A DNA stretch of 64,000 nucleotides from Azadirachta indica (Eukaryota > Streptophyta > Magnoliopsida > Sapindales > Meliaceae), in NCBI GenBank assembly GCA_022749755.1, contig CM040446.1, forward strand, positions 3,898,966 to 3,962,965. Reading direction: 5' to 3'. Of this stretch, positions 12,701 to 24,616 are shown in pieces (within the stretch, counting starts at the first letter, position 1; each line of letters opens with the position of its first letter). The translations under genes and the position numbers were made by a program. The notes under the pieces are model-generated. The model saw only the letters and a program-made list of their open reading frames with translations, was not told where the DNA came from and did no database searches.

Positions 12701-15700
12701 TAGTTTGAGTTGCTGGAATAAGATCTTAGAGCATACTTAGGTGAGTTTGATTAATTTTCTGAGACAGTGCACAATGGGGTGTTTGTTTGCACCAACAGAT
12801 TGAGCAGCCTTTTAGAAGTCATCCATCAAATTTTTGACCTCGGGATTTTTTTTAATGGGATGGTACTTATAATATCCTCTTAGCTAGGTGTTTCTCGATA
12901 CATATAAACATTTGGGACTCTGCTCTTGACTATAAATTTTCTGAATAACTGTTCCTGACTTCTATTAGTCCTGGGAAACGGCCAGTACTTCAAATTCGCC
13001 TCGAATGAAATAATAATAACAATGCAATCAAAGACCAGTTCTGCTCACTACCATTTCACAGTTTACTGAGCACATAATGAACCTGAAAGACAATCTCAAA
13101 TTTCTCAGGCGACTGCTGTTATGTCATCCTTGATGAGCATAGCCCCTCAAAAAGCAGTAATAGCTGAGACTGGGGAAGAAGTTGATGCCAGCGAGGTGAC
13201 GTTGAACACTGTTCTTGCAGTTAAGGCTGGTGAAGTTATACCAATTGACGGAATTGTTGTAGAAGGAAAATGTGAAGTAGATGAGAAGACCTTAACAGGA
13301 GAGTCATATCCAGTTTCCAAGGAAAAGGATTCTACGGTTTGGGCTGGGACAATAAATCTAAATGGTAGTATCATCATCTCTTTCTCCCTTTTCGTTCTAA
13401 ATCCATGTTAGTTGAAGCTTTTATCATAAAGGGTTTAATTTCTTCCTTTCTAGGTTACATTACTGTAAAAACTACTGCCGTAGCCGCAGACTGCGTGGTG
13501 GCTAAGATGGCAAAACTGGTGGAAGAAGCTCAAAACAGCGAATCTAAAACCCAAAGACTCGTAGACAAATGTGCTCAATTTTACACTCCAGGTAAGCTTT
13601 CAACCTTGTAAGCTTAGGTTAAATATCATAATCTCCAATATTATAAGTGAACTCACTTGTTTCAAAAGATATATGGAGATCTTTTAAAGAAGGGTCATTG
13701 ATGATTGTGAGAAAATTTATTGATGAGTTTCGTACGTTTTTAAGACAGATTTTTGTAATGAATTTTAGAAGTAACTGTTATGAATAGATTCTTTTCATCT
13801 CCAATTTCATTAGCTCATACAATATTTCTGCTTAGATTAGAAGAAGATCCTAATTTGTTAGTTAAATTTCAAGAGACGTTAATGGAAAATCGGAAAAATT
13901 AACAGAATTTCAAGAGAAGTTTTCCATTCTTTTGATTTTTCACTTAATAATAGAATATCGCTTATTTTGCAGCTGTTATCGTCATATCTGCCTGCCTTGC
14001 GGTGATTCCAGCAGCATTGAGAGTTCATAACCGCAACCATTGGTTTCATTTAGCGTTGGTTGTTTTAGTAAGTGCATGCCCTGTGCACTAATCCTCTCCA
14101 CGCCTGTGGTGACCTTCTGTGCCCTCACCAAAGCTGCAGCCTCTGGTCTTCTAGTCAAAGGAGGAGATTATCTGGAAATTCTTGCAAAAGCTAAGGTTGT
14201 GGCATTTGACAAAACTGGAACAATTACGAGGGGTGAATTTATCGTTTCAGATTTCCAATCTCTTAGTGAAGATATAAACTTAAACACTTTGCTGTACTGG
14301 TAAGGATTATCACTTCATTCCCTTCGTAATGTAGCAACGCAAAATTTCTATGTATCATTCTATCGAACCACTATAGAATTTCTAACTATCATTCTATTTA
14401 AAAAAGCGACTTTTCTCTACTGAATGTGTGGCGTACTGAATAGTAATACAAATTGTCTAACATTTTTCAAGGGTCTCGAGCATTGAGAGTAAGTCGAGCC
14501 ATCCAATGGCAGCGGCACTAGTTGAGTATGGGAGATCACATTCAGTTGAGCCAACGCCTGAAGATGTGGAAGACTACCAAAATTTTCCTGGAGAAGGCAT
14601 TTATGGAAAAATTGGTGGAGAAGGAATCTATATTGGAAACAAAAAAATTGCAGAGAGAGCAGGTAGTTGTGCAACAGGTTAGCCTTTTACTTTCATGAAG
14701 AATAACACTGCTCTGCTTTCAGTTAAGCACTCTCTCTATGTTTGTTCTAATCTTTTAGTTTTTTTTTTTTTTATTATGATATTTAGTTCCATCTATAGAA
14801 AGATTTAAAAGCAAGGGAAACACCATTGGGTACATATATTCTGGAGCATCTCTTGTTGGAATTTTCTCTCTTTCCGATGCCTGTCGAACTGGTGCTTCTC
14901 AGGCAATCAAGGAGCTTAAATCGTTAGGAATTAGAACTGCTATGCTTACTGGAGATAATCAAGCAGCGGCCATGCATGCACAAGAACAGGTACACTTCCA
15001 GCCCTGTAATATTCAATTTACTTTGAGAGAACAAACATTAATTTTGGCTTTCAATATCACATAGTGGAAAATGTCTAGAATGCATCCATTGTACCACTTC
15101 ATCCAAAATTCAAATAAAGTTTTCTATGTATATACTTATTTTGACAATGGCTAGACAGGTTACTGATTAAAATAAATGAATATCCACATGGCACAATATA
15201 TACCCAAGAAATATTTACTTGTCCGAATTACATTGATTTGCTTTATCTATGTATTCTTGCAACTTATTCAATGAAAGCTAGTTAACAGAAACAGCAAATT
15301 ATGTTATGTGCAGCTAGATAATGCTCTTGATGTAGTCCATTCAGAACTTCTACCTGAAGACAAGGCAACAATCATCCGTCAGTTTAAACAAGAAGGAAAA
15401 ACTGCCATGACTGGAGATGGTATAAATGATGCTCCAGCTTTAGCTACAGCTGACATTGGAATATCGATGGGAATCTCAGGTTCAGCACTTGCAACAGAGA
15501 CTGGAAACATCATTCTTATGTCAAATGACATTAGAAAAATACCAGAAGCAATTCAACTCTCAAGAAAAGCTCACTGGAAAGTGATAGAAAACATCATTTT
15601 ATCAATTGCAACCAAGGCTGCAATCCTGGCTCTGGCCTTTGAAGGTCACCCACTTGTTTGGGCAGCAGTTCTCGCTGATGTTGGAACATGCCTCTTAGTG

Positions 15701-16599
15701 ATCTTTAACAGCATGCTACTTTTGCAAAGAACCCACAAACATGGAGGTAAATGCTCCAAATCTCCTTCATCAAATGCTCACAAAGATGGAAAGAAATGTT
15801 GCAAACCAAGCGGAAGCAAATGCAAATCTTCAGCTGCAATTAAAACCGAAAGTCAAGGAGGCAAGTGTTGTCAATCTTCAGTAGAATTAGATGCTCACAA
15901 GCATGGATGTGAATCTAATCATTGCCGCCCATCTAACAGCAAGCGGAAAAATTGTTGCTCTGATATTAGCAACGCTCAAAAGCCATGTGAGCCTGAAAAT
16001 TTTTTCTCCCATGGATGTGCTCGAACAAGTGATTCTACCTCTCGCTGTTCCACTACTTGTGGGGATAATCAGTGCAGTTCAGACGGCAAGGAAAAGGAAG
16101 AGGATGGATACTGTGATCACGGAAGCTGCGACAAAGATGGTCATGACATTGAGGGGCAGAAGTGTCTCAATACAAGTTTAAGCACGAAAAATACATGCTC
16201 AAAATCTGCAGAAGAGCAAGGACACCGTGGTGAAGATCATTCAAACAGTTCAACTTGCTTGGAAGAATGCCACGAAGTGGCAAATTCTGCTCATTGCCAC
16301 CTAGTTCATTGTGGTGAAAAACATGTCACAAGCCATACTAATGACGAGGATTCAGGAAACGATTTCTGTGGTCATCATCATCAAACTTCTAATGCTATTC
16401 CAGTGTTGAAGAAGTGTTGTACAGACTATATAGTGTCAGATTCTATGGAATCAATGGCTATGGTGCTTGTATGAGTTTGGAGAAGAGAGAAATTGGGGAT
16501 TGTTGCAATAGCTATTACATGAAGCAATGTTGTGGCAAACATGTGCATTTCGGAGCTGGTTTAGGAGGAGGAAGCTTGACTGAAATTGTTGCAGAATAG
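9773..16599 (+). pseudogene. HMA2/3/4-like: Heavy-metal (Zn/Cd) P1B-ATPase, HMA2/3/4 clade, copy B, with two frameshifts
   Basis: Nine exons are supported by GT-AG borders and phase: 9773-9989, 10764-11021, 12177-12274, 13109-13364, 13454-13591, 13973-14299, 14472-14677, 14787-14989 and 15314-16599. The ATG at 9773 opens an N-terminal HMA domain with GLCCSSE. The actuator domain carries LTGES, the phosphorylation site is FDKTGT, the nucleotide-binding SSHP motif is in exon 7, TGD is in exon 8 and GDGINDAP in exon 9. A long Cys/His-rich tail with several CC pairs follows. This architecture is that of plasma-membrane or vacuolar Zn/Cd export pumps. Two breaks are seen. Exon 6 reads TGC CCT GTG CAC TAA at 14077-14091 where copy A reads TGC CCT TGT GCA, so the CPC metal site is lost and the frame stops after about 361 residues. 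A further -1 at about 16462 gives TGA at 16474, ahead of the original stop at 16599. It may be a null allele, a young pseudogene, or assembly errors. Confidence 0.88.
10602..10627. repeat. (AT)n microsatellite in HMA copy B intron 1
   Basis: About thirteen uninterrupted AT dinucleotides lie in the intron between exons 1 and 2. Similar AT tracts occur at 18222-18248, 24585-24611, 30402-30422, 30869-30892, 31183-31203, 38271-38294 and 54852-54875. Confidence 0.9.
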
Positions 16600-18218
16600 A
16601 TTACATAGATGGATGAATCTCTAGCTTTGATCAAGTGATTAAGATATTTTTATTTTCTATCCTTGTTTTGGCTAAAGAGTATTTTGGCAAATTTTTTTGG
16701 ATTGGAAGTGGCTCGAGCCAACAAGAATACGATTACGCAGTGATATGTAATATATATTGGATAATATGTATATGCATTATTATTATATCATCATAAATTT
16801 AGTGTTTATACATGTTTATTCTAATTCCAAAAAAATAAAGGACTTTATCATAATATACTCAAGTGTAGTATATTGTGTATACAAAAAATTGTGCGTTTGT
16901 ATATTTGATTTTCAATGAGATAATTAACATTAAGATTGCTGGAGATTGTTAGCTAGTATGTATATAAATAATATGTTTTCAAACTATTTGATAGATATTT
17001 GAATATAAAAAATAAGGAATTTTTTTAAATCACACTATTTGTACTTAAAATTTAATTTCAACTACTCTTCAAAAATGACTCGTCTAATAAATTTTAGACA
17101 AAAATGTCTTCGTGATCAACTTAGCAAAATCAATAGCTTTACATGGTATTGTACTTGAACTTGAAAAAGCTGCTGTAACACAGTGTAAAAATATGTTGCC
17201 TTTATTGAAAGTACTATAGCACTCAAAAATACTGCAGCGCTCAAACATATTGTAGTATATTATTGTTAAAGGGTTATTTTCATTTTACTCCTAAATTTAT
17301 TAACATATATCATAGATACATTCAATTTTGAAAGACATCACTCCATTTCTAAATAACGATAAAATAACTATCTTATCTTTATTTTAAATAAAAATAAAAG
17401 CAATAATAACGTTTTAGTTCCTAAACTTTTATCAAATAATAGATGAGGACACTTTACTTTATTTTAATATTTAAGTTCCTGCTAAAACATCAATCCATTA
17501 AATAGTGATAAATTACAAATTTACTCATACTAATTAGATTTAAATAAATATGTTGTACTATTTATTTTTAATATAAAATATAAATATAAAAACCTTAATC
17601 TACCACCTTCATTGCCACTCTTCTTCTCCTATTATCTCCAAATATGCCACCACTATCATCACCTCTATTTTTATCTTTAATATTTTCTATTATATATTTT
17701 TCATTTTTTCACTCTTTATCACTTTCTCTACCATGATTATTGACTGCTTCTTTCTCTTTTTTTCAAACACAAACTTTCTCTAAATATTTGTGCTTCCTTT
17801 GAATTTTTTATTAAATCAGTGAAATTTTGATTTTTTAATGTTAGAGATAAAAGTGAATTATATCTTAAAAAATTTTGGCAGCAAGGATTAAAATATTATA
17901 ATCGATTTAAGATGTCATGATTTATTATTTTGTCAAAATTCAGAGACTAAAACTATATTATCTCTTTTTCTTTTTAATGAAAATAAAGATAAAATATCAT
18001 TTTCCTGGTTTTCAGAGAAGGAGTGATGCATTTTACAAAATTGTATATATCTCTCTGATATATATCAATAAATTTGGGATAAAGCTAAAAACAACCCTTT
18101 TGTTAAAATTGATAATGAGAGCATTTTCTTTTAAGATAAGGTTGGTTATTTTTAAATTTTTTGAATAATAGTCAAAAATAAATTTTGAAAGTAAAATGTG
18201 GTCATCTTCAAAAACATC

Positions 18219-18249
<31 letters not shown>

Positions 18250-18400
18250 CTTTTAAGAAATATTCTAAAGAGCAAAACAAACTTTTGAGCAGGAATCCAA
18301 AAAGGCAGAGTCATAATATTATCGTGGAGCACCATTCTATATACATTGCTTGACCTTTGTGGATGGAAAAGGAAGGATAAAGAGGAATATAATAGGGACG
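16600..18400. other. 3' flank of HMA copy B, no gene
   Basis: Up to about 17030 this matches the 3' flank of copy A, and the match resumes around 18310-18400. Between these, 17395-17590 is a copy of the dispersed repeat at 6205-6395. The rest is AT-rich with pyrimidine-rich patches (17605-17800). The open frames here are AT-rich and show no family features. Confidence 0.6.
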
Positions 18401-19095
18401 ACTATATATATACACCATTACCAAGAAGGAGATTAATAAGAAATAAAATCTAAAAACTATATATGTACATATTTAATTTATTGCTCCATTCAAGAGTTGA
18501 CTAAAATTCGGTCGATCTTTACTTGGAAGTGTGGAGTTGTGCTTATTAAATGATATTGTTAATTATCAAGAAATATACGTTTACTAAATAATTTAATAAA
18601 TTTATCATCACTTTAAACAATTTAACAAAAAGAATATAAGGAGATGTAATCAAGGATGAAATTTGAGATTATAAAGAAATATTAAATTTTTATACTAATA
18701 TAAACTTAATTAACATTTTGAAAAATCTTTAATTACGTGTATATTTTTTGTACATTCGTATTTTTTAAAATATAAATTTCTATGCGATTTGACACTAAAT
18801 TATTTTAAATTGCACCGAAATCAACACTAATTTCAACGATTACTACTGAATCTCTACTTTAGAAGTGTAAATAAAATTATTATATCTTATATAAATGGTT
18901 GAAGCTAAAAGTTTAATTTGCAATAAGGGATGCATGCACCCAATTGTTATTCGTTTATGGGTGGCATGCATGCAGACCTTTTAGAAAGTTGGTCGCACGA
19001 ATAATATTTACAAGAATATATATATATATATATCACCAATTAATTAATTAATTAATTAATTAAATTTATAGCAGCTGATAGGCATGAGATGAGCC

Positions 19096-19103
19096 TATAA
19101 ATT
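19096..19103 (+). promoter_or_regulatory. TATA box candidate for MIR169 hairpin 1
   Basis: TATAAATT lies about 85 bases before the base of the hairpin. Similar boxes at comparable distances precede the other three hairpins, which supports separate transcription units. Confidence 0.5.
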
Positions 19104-19179
19104 GGCTGGAAATTGAGAAACCTGCAGAAATGCAAGCAGTTGGTATATATATTTGGATGATGGGTTGGAGAGTTTTGCG

Positions 19180-19350
19180 TGGAGAAGGGAGAGATTTGAA
19201 TGCAGCCAAGGATGACTTGCCGGCCGCCGCCCATTCATTTGTTTATTTACTGATTAAACTATGTATATACATATATAAATATATATAGGAATTTGGATCG
19301 ATCGGATCGGCAAATTGTCCTTGGCTACATTTACTTCTCTTCTTCCTATG
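19180..19350 (+). ncRNA. MIR169: MIR169 precursor 1 (miR169b/c type)
   Basis: The mature arm at 19203-19223 starts CAGCCAAGGATGACTTGCC and ends GG, which is the miR169b/c form known from Arabidopsis. The opposite arm at 19309-19329 (GGCAAATTGTCCTTGGCTAC) pairs with it almost completely. Pairing continues outward, with GGAGAAGGGAGAG opposite CTCTTCTTCC. The loop of about 85 bases is AT-rich. By family knowledge, miR169 guides cleavage of NF-YA (HAP2) transcription-factor mRNAs and acts in drought, nitrogen and phosphate responses and in flowering. No open frame or protein gene overlaps it. Confidence 0.95.
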
Positions 19351-19557
19351 TAAAACCGTAATATCCAAAAGTTTCAATATTAATTAATTACCATATATCT
19401 AAACTTACATGGAATTAATTCCTAATTAATGCTCTTTCTTTTTCTACATTTTCACAATATGCTTCTATCACTTGTGCTTCTTTTCTCTATTCATATGAGA
19501 TTATATAGTTTGAGTTTTTATACTAACAAAAAATGTTATATATTTACAATATTAAGA

Positions 19558-19736
19558 AAGAATACCCAATATCTCTATTTTTAAGTCTAATATCTTACCA
19601 CCCTATCATCTCCTATTCGATATTCAAAAAATAACTTAATTAAAATGGAGATAACGACAATAGGGTGATGAGATATTAATCAAAATTTAGGAATAATAAA
19701 TATTAAGTCTAAAAACAAGAAATATTGGATATTTCT
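19558..19736. mobile_element. MITE with 10-bp target-site duplication
   Basis: A 179-bp foldback element: the left end AAGAATACCCAATATCTC matches the reverse complement of the right end AGAAATATCCAATATTTC, and complementarity extends into the arms. It is flanked on both sides by AATATTAAGA (19548-19557 and 19737-19746). A 10-bp duplication suggests Mutator-type mobilisation. It has no coding capacity. Confidence 0.75.
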
Positions 19737-20088
19737 AATATTAAGATAATGCCATCGCTTATGTTTATAAGCATATAAACGATTTATTACTATATATCTA
19801 ATTCTAACAGCATAATTAAACGTCAACCAAGAGTACTTTATATCAATACCCCTATAAGACAGCCTGAAATTTTATGTCTAGAGTACTAAAAAATTCTATT
19901 CGGATATTATATCTTTTTATTTAGGAAAAAAATAACCTACATCCAAAGTAATTTATATAAACTCTATAAGCATAATTGTTATAGTCATTTTGCTAATTAA
20001 TTAAGAAAAATCAAAGTTGTGGAATCATTTAAAGACAAAATAATTTATGTGAAATATTCTTTGCGCAGAAATTAAAATTAATGGATGG

Positions 20089-20350
20089 GAGAATGCTCAT
20101 TGCCTCCCTCATTTTTTAGTTAATGTCTTATTATATTTTATATTTTTTTTAATATTCTATCACTTTCTTAAGTTTCAATTTTTATTTTTTCATATTTTAA
20201 ATATTTTTTCTTTTATTATTTTATAAATAAAATTAATTAAAAAAGTAAAACCAGAAAAAAAAATAAATGTTAAAAGGATAATGAAATAAAAAAAATATAA
20301 AAAATAATAAGATATTAACTAAAAAATAAGAGCACAACCAACATTTTTCG
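20089..20350. mobile_element. MITE, GAGAATG family, 11-bp target-site duplication
   Basis: A 262-bp foldback element bounded by TTAATGGATGG on both sides (20078-20088 and 20351-20361). The left arm starts GAGAATGCTCATTGCCTCCC. The right arm is its diverged reverse complement. Relatives lie at 31526-31787, 39121-39383 and 60285-60761. The 9-11 bp duplications point to Mutator-like transposase in trans. Confidence 0.75.
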
Positions 20351-20765
20351 TTAATGGATGGAAATGCTTAATTGAATTATCATTTGAAATTTCAACGTTT
20401 TAAATAAGTTAGGCATGAAAATTTTGGCTGCAAGCACGAGCACGATTACCTATATATTGGTCAAAATATTTACTTTAATGAATCGATTATTAATATTAAT
20501 ATATACAACTGACAAAGTTATAATTATGCCAAAAATACTTAAGTTTACACGTCCAAAACCGTGATCTTCCGTTATTATTACTTCAATTAATTTTATTAGT
20601 CAAAAACTGTGTGCTGATTTTGATTGGATTTAGACACAGATCGATCAGAAAGAAAATAAATTGCATACTGTTGAGATACGTAGATAAATTTATTTTATGT
20701 TGCCAGAATTGATTCTGTTTCTTAGTGGGCTTTACAAGCTGCTTTTTAACACATGCTAGTTCATG

Positions 20766-20800
<35 letters not shown>

Positions 20801-20816
20801 ATATATATATATATGT
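20766..20816. repeat. Compound (TATC)n(AT)n microsatellite
   Basis: About nine TATC units run directly into an AT tract. It lies between miR169 hairpins 1 and 2, with no gene around it. Confidence 0.95.
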
Positions 20817-21029
20817 ATATGTTTTGATTTGTTATCCAATTTTTTGATCTGAATTAATTTATATTATTTAATTGATTGATATAGTTTGCTACTGCATTAT
20901 GAAACTTCCTTTCATCAGATATGGTCTCATAAACATAATACAACATCTCTTTTTTTCTTAATCACTTAACTTGACATGTTTTGAAAGTAAGAACATCTAC
21001 CAGCCAACTAAATTGTACCGATTTTTAAT

Positions 21030-21822
21030 GGGAAATTGACATATACCCCTTTAATGTTTAGGGGAATAGATATTTACCCCTGATATTTGGAGAAAAAATA
21101 AATATCATCTTCAAGTTTGAATAAATATACTGATAGCTCTTTGACTTCTGATTCACGTATTAAACTGATCAGTTAAATATTATTTGTATTTTTAAATTTT
21201 TAAATAATTATAAATTAAAAATTAATTATTTTAATTATAATAACTTAGTCCCTATTCTAATATTTTTTTATAATTCATATTTTTTAATTATAACAATTTA
21301 ATCTCTATTTTAATATTTTTAACAAGATACTAAGAACTAAATAATTTTTTAATTCATTATTTTAATAAAAATTTTAAAAAATTATAATTAAAAAATTAAT
21401 AATGAAGTAAAAGTAAAGGTTAAAAATATTTTAACATATGAGTCCAGTCGATTTCATTGTTATACCTTTTTAATTATAATTTTTTAAAATTTTTATTAAA
21501 ATAATAAATTAAAAAATTATTTAGTTCTTAATATCTTGTTAAAAATATTAAAATAAGGATTAAATTGTTATAATTATAAAATATAAATGGTAAAAAATAT
21601 TAGAATAGGGATTAAGTTATTATAATTAAAATAATTATTTTTTATTTTATAATTATTTAAAAGTTTAAAAATATAAATGATATTTAACTAATCAATGAAC
21701 TAAGCAAAACATAAGGAATATCTGCGTATATGTCTAAATTTAAAGGGCATTTATTTTTCCCTAAACATTAAGGGGATAAGTGTCTATTTCCTCAAACATT
21801 AGGGGGTACATGGCAATTTTCT
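21030..21822. mobile_element. Large foldback element with 10-bp target-site duplication
   Basis: A 793-bp inverted repeat whose arms are complementary over most of their length, with the centre near 21420-21460. The left end GGGAAATTGACATATACCCC matches the reverse complement of the right end, AGAAAATTGCCATGTACCCC. GATTTTTAAT flanks both sides (21020-21029 and 21823-21832). No transposase frame is present. It is most likely a nonautonomous Mutator-like element and could be transcribed into a long hairpin. Confidence 0.75.
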
Positions 21823-21832
21823 GATTTTTAAT

Positions 21833-23337
21833 TGAAAGGAAATAAACCTCGATCGATCAGTCAACATTTTGTTCCGTCAACATCATTAGCATTTACTGAA
21901 ATAATAGAGCATATCTTCTTGTTAATTTTCCAATCCAATAACAATCTTTTAAGAATTCGTCCCTTGGGATTCTAAGCATTTCAAACTGCCCCTTTTTTTT
22001 TTCCTTTGCCGCATCCCCGCCAAGCACCAGCAACTCTGATGCTTCATCCCCACCTCCCCACTACCGCCTTTTCCGCACCCTCCCCTATGACCTTACTCTC
22101 CTTCACCTTCACCGCCATATACATTCCCAGCTAAGCGCATTCCAAAATGTAGCCATTGGTTGTCCATGCAATGTCCCCATCTAATAGTGTAATTCTTCAT
22201 TTAGATCTGATGTAATTAATTTCTTCATTCAGATTTGATGGGCTTGGATGCAAATAGAAGAGAAAGAAAATTAAAAAAAAAAAAGATTAAAATAAATAAA
22301 TGTAATTTTAATGAATAAATTATCATAATTAATTTAGTTTAATTTTAATTTTTTTTATTTTAATTATATTTTACGTATGTCTTTATATTGATCATTTTTC
22401 TTTTAATTAAATTGATCGTAAAATTTAATAGGATATTTTTTAAACCTGAAAAGATAATGGGCAATTGCCTTAAATCTGAGAGGGTAAAGGGTAATTTCCC
22501 TAAGATAAAATATGTGATAGGATACTATCAGTGACATTGGGTATTGAATTATATATCTATGATAAAAAGGTTCGACATTTTCTTTCATATATATATATAT
22601 ATATATTACAACAAGGACTCGTCAATATATATAGACCAAACAATGGGCCATTTGATTTTCAATTTAGATAATGGATTCTCTTTACGTACATTTAAAGCCA
22701 GACGGATGCTTCACTAAGTATGAGAATCGAATTAATTGTGAGGAATTTGACCATATGTACTACTGTCTCACTCGTCTCTTTCAAGGATTAATATATCAGA
22801 AAATTTTTAGAAAAATAATATGTACAAATATATATATGTATATATAACAAATGTTTAAACACAAATTACTGCTAAAAGCAGTGCACAATTTCAAAGCCAA
22901 TGTGTAAATATTATTAATACTTTTTGCAAATTTACACAATATTTATCCATCTTTTAATAAAATTAATTTGGATATATATATTTATATATATATATATATA
23001 TGCATGTGTAATGTATACAATCTTTTCAGAAAATAAATTACGAGGCATGTAATAACAATTTTACGTTAGCATTTGTAACATTATTGAGGTTATCAACATC
23101 AATGCCCTTAGAGATTCTAAAACTTGAGTCAAAACCTTATCCTATGCCTTAAAATGTGTAATTCTCTGTCAGAACAAATTCTCATGATCAAGCATGATCA
23201 GGCAGCTTTCAATTCAAAAACTTTATTCCAGACATACTTTATTATTTATCTGGATGGAAAGTAGGTCAGATATTCATCTTGTTTCTTTTACACAGTGCTA
23301 GTTGTAATCAAGTAATGGTATAAGAGGCGTCGCGTTC
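21833..23337. other. Intergenic DNA between MIR169 hairpins 1 and 2
   Basis: No gene is seen. A C-rich patch at about 22010-22150 has many CCCC and CACC runs and no usable frame. From about 22560 the sequence resembles the stretch upstream of hairpin 3 (25840-26170): both contain ACCATTTGAT or GCCATTTGAT, AATTGTGAGGAA and AAAAACTTTATTCC in order. Hairpins 2 and 3 therefore appear to be paralogous blocks that include their upstream DNA. Confidence 0.6.
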
Positions 23338-23345
23338 TATAAATA
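23338..23345 (+). promoter_or_regulatory. TATA box candidate for MIR169 hairpin 2
   Basis: TATAAATA lies 120 bases upstream of the hairpin. The corresponding box for hairpin 3 has the same octamer inside a shared context (CTATAAATA-C/T-TC). Confidence 0.6.
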
Positions 23346-23464
23346 TTCAGTACTCATCTGGAGCTATAAATTAACAATCACAGTGTGCTGCAGATTACAG
23401 ATAAATTATATATGCATGGATACGTGATTAAGCATGCATGATCGATGTTTAATTAATTTGTCTT

Positions 23465-23627
23465 AGGGTTTCTTGGATGAAGAGATGGATAGTGTAGGTT
23501 TGAGCCGAGAATGACTTGCCGTTGCCCGCAGGCAGGCAGGCATTTGCTGTACATGTCTCAACTGCACGTACGACAGGTTGTTCTCGGCTCGATTTCGCTC
23601 TCTATTTTTCCATCTGAGACTCCCCAG
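23465..23627 (+). ncRNA. MIR169: MIR169 precursor 2 (divergent mature sequence)
   Basis: The mature arm at 23501-23521 begins TGAGCCGAGAATGACTTGCC. Against the miR169d-g form it differs at position 7 (A to G) and position 10 (G to A). The star arm at 23571-23591 (CGACAGGTTGTTCTCGGCTC) carries the matching changes, so the duplex is preserved. The lower stem pairs GGGTTTCTTGGATGAAGAGATGG with the run from CCATC to GACTCCC. The loop is about 50 bases. Compensated changes argue for a working precursor rather than a decayed one. Confidence 0.92.
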
Positions 23628-24579
23628 ACCAGACTCAAACTCAAGCTCTGCTATTCGATCCACCGAATAAAAGCTGCGGCTAGCACCAGAAAGCTGGCTA
23701 GAGCAAGCTAGCTGTGTGTTAACTAGTGTTATCATTTGCAATTAAGATAGCTTCAGGAATATATGTGTATATAAGCAGCACACATTAGACTAGAATGTTG
23801 TTATTTTCAGCCATGGACACTCGGTACCAGGTGACTATAAATTGATGACTCATATATCTACTCAATATATTCCCGTTTCTTTTCATGAGTGATATTGTAA
23901 TCTTATCGATGCTTAATTAATTAGCTATTCTTGATTTGCAGCTTCCTGATCAGTTAAAATGTTTGTATTCTCCTCCTCCTCGGATCAGATTACACGTACG
24001 TTTACGGCCAATATTAATGGAATTAATTAAGAAAGTGCATGCTGTATATTATTCCTGATCAGAAGCACCATGCAACGATGGATCGATCGTTCGTTTTGTG
24101 TTGACAGTACTTTAATTTACAGCCTTTTATGTGGAGTTTGTCGTACAACAGTAATTAATGTTAAAATGAAACGGGATAATATGGATTCTAGAGAGATGAG
24201 GCCAAAAGAATAGATCAGGCTTTAATTTGGTTGATAGAAATTAATTGAGAAAAATTGAACACATGGAAATTTGAATATAACTTATTAGTAACATCACCTT
24301 AATTAAATTGTAGATAAAGCTCAATATTAGTTTTAAAAACATAGGCTTAACCTTAATTTGCTAATGATAGCTCAATCAAGAGAAATGACAGTGGAACGCT
24401 GGAAAAAAAAAACATGAAAATTCAAGAAAACACACTGCAAAAATTGATAAAGTCCTCATTTATGCATAATCAATGTAATTAGTTAACTATTTAAACTATT
24501 TTTTTAATAAAATCAAGAGATATAGATCTCAAACACAAGACTTTTTCATTTTAAGAGAGTTTTAAGATGCACTAAGGGA

Positions 24580-24616
<37 letters not shown>

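Noticed and set aside
13147..13377. Open frame on the - strand
   Set aside because: Antisense shadow of HMA copy B exon 4, which has the LTGES actuator motif in the + frame.
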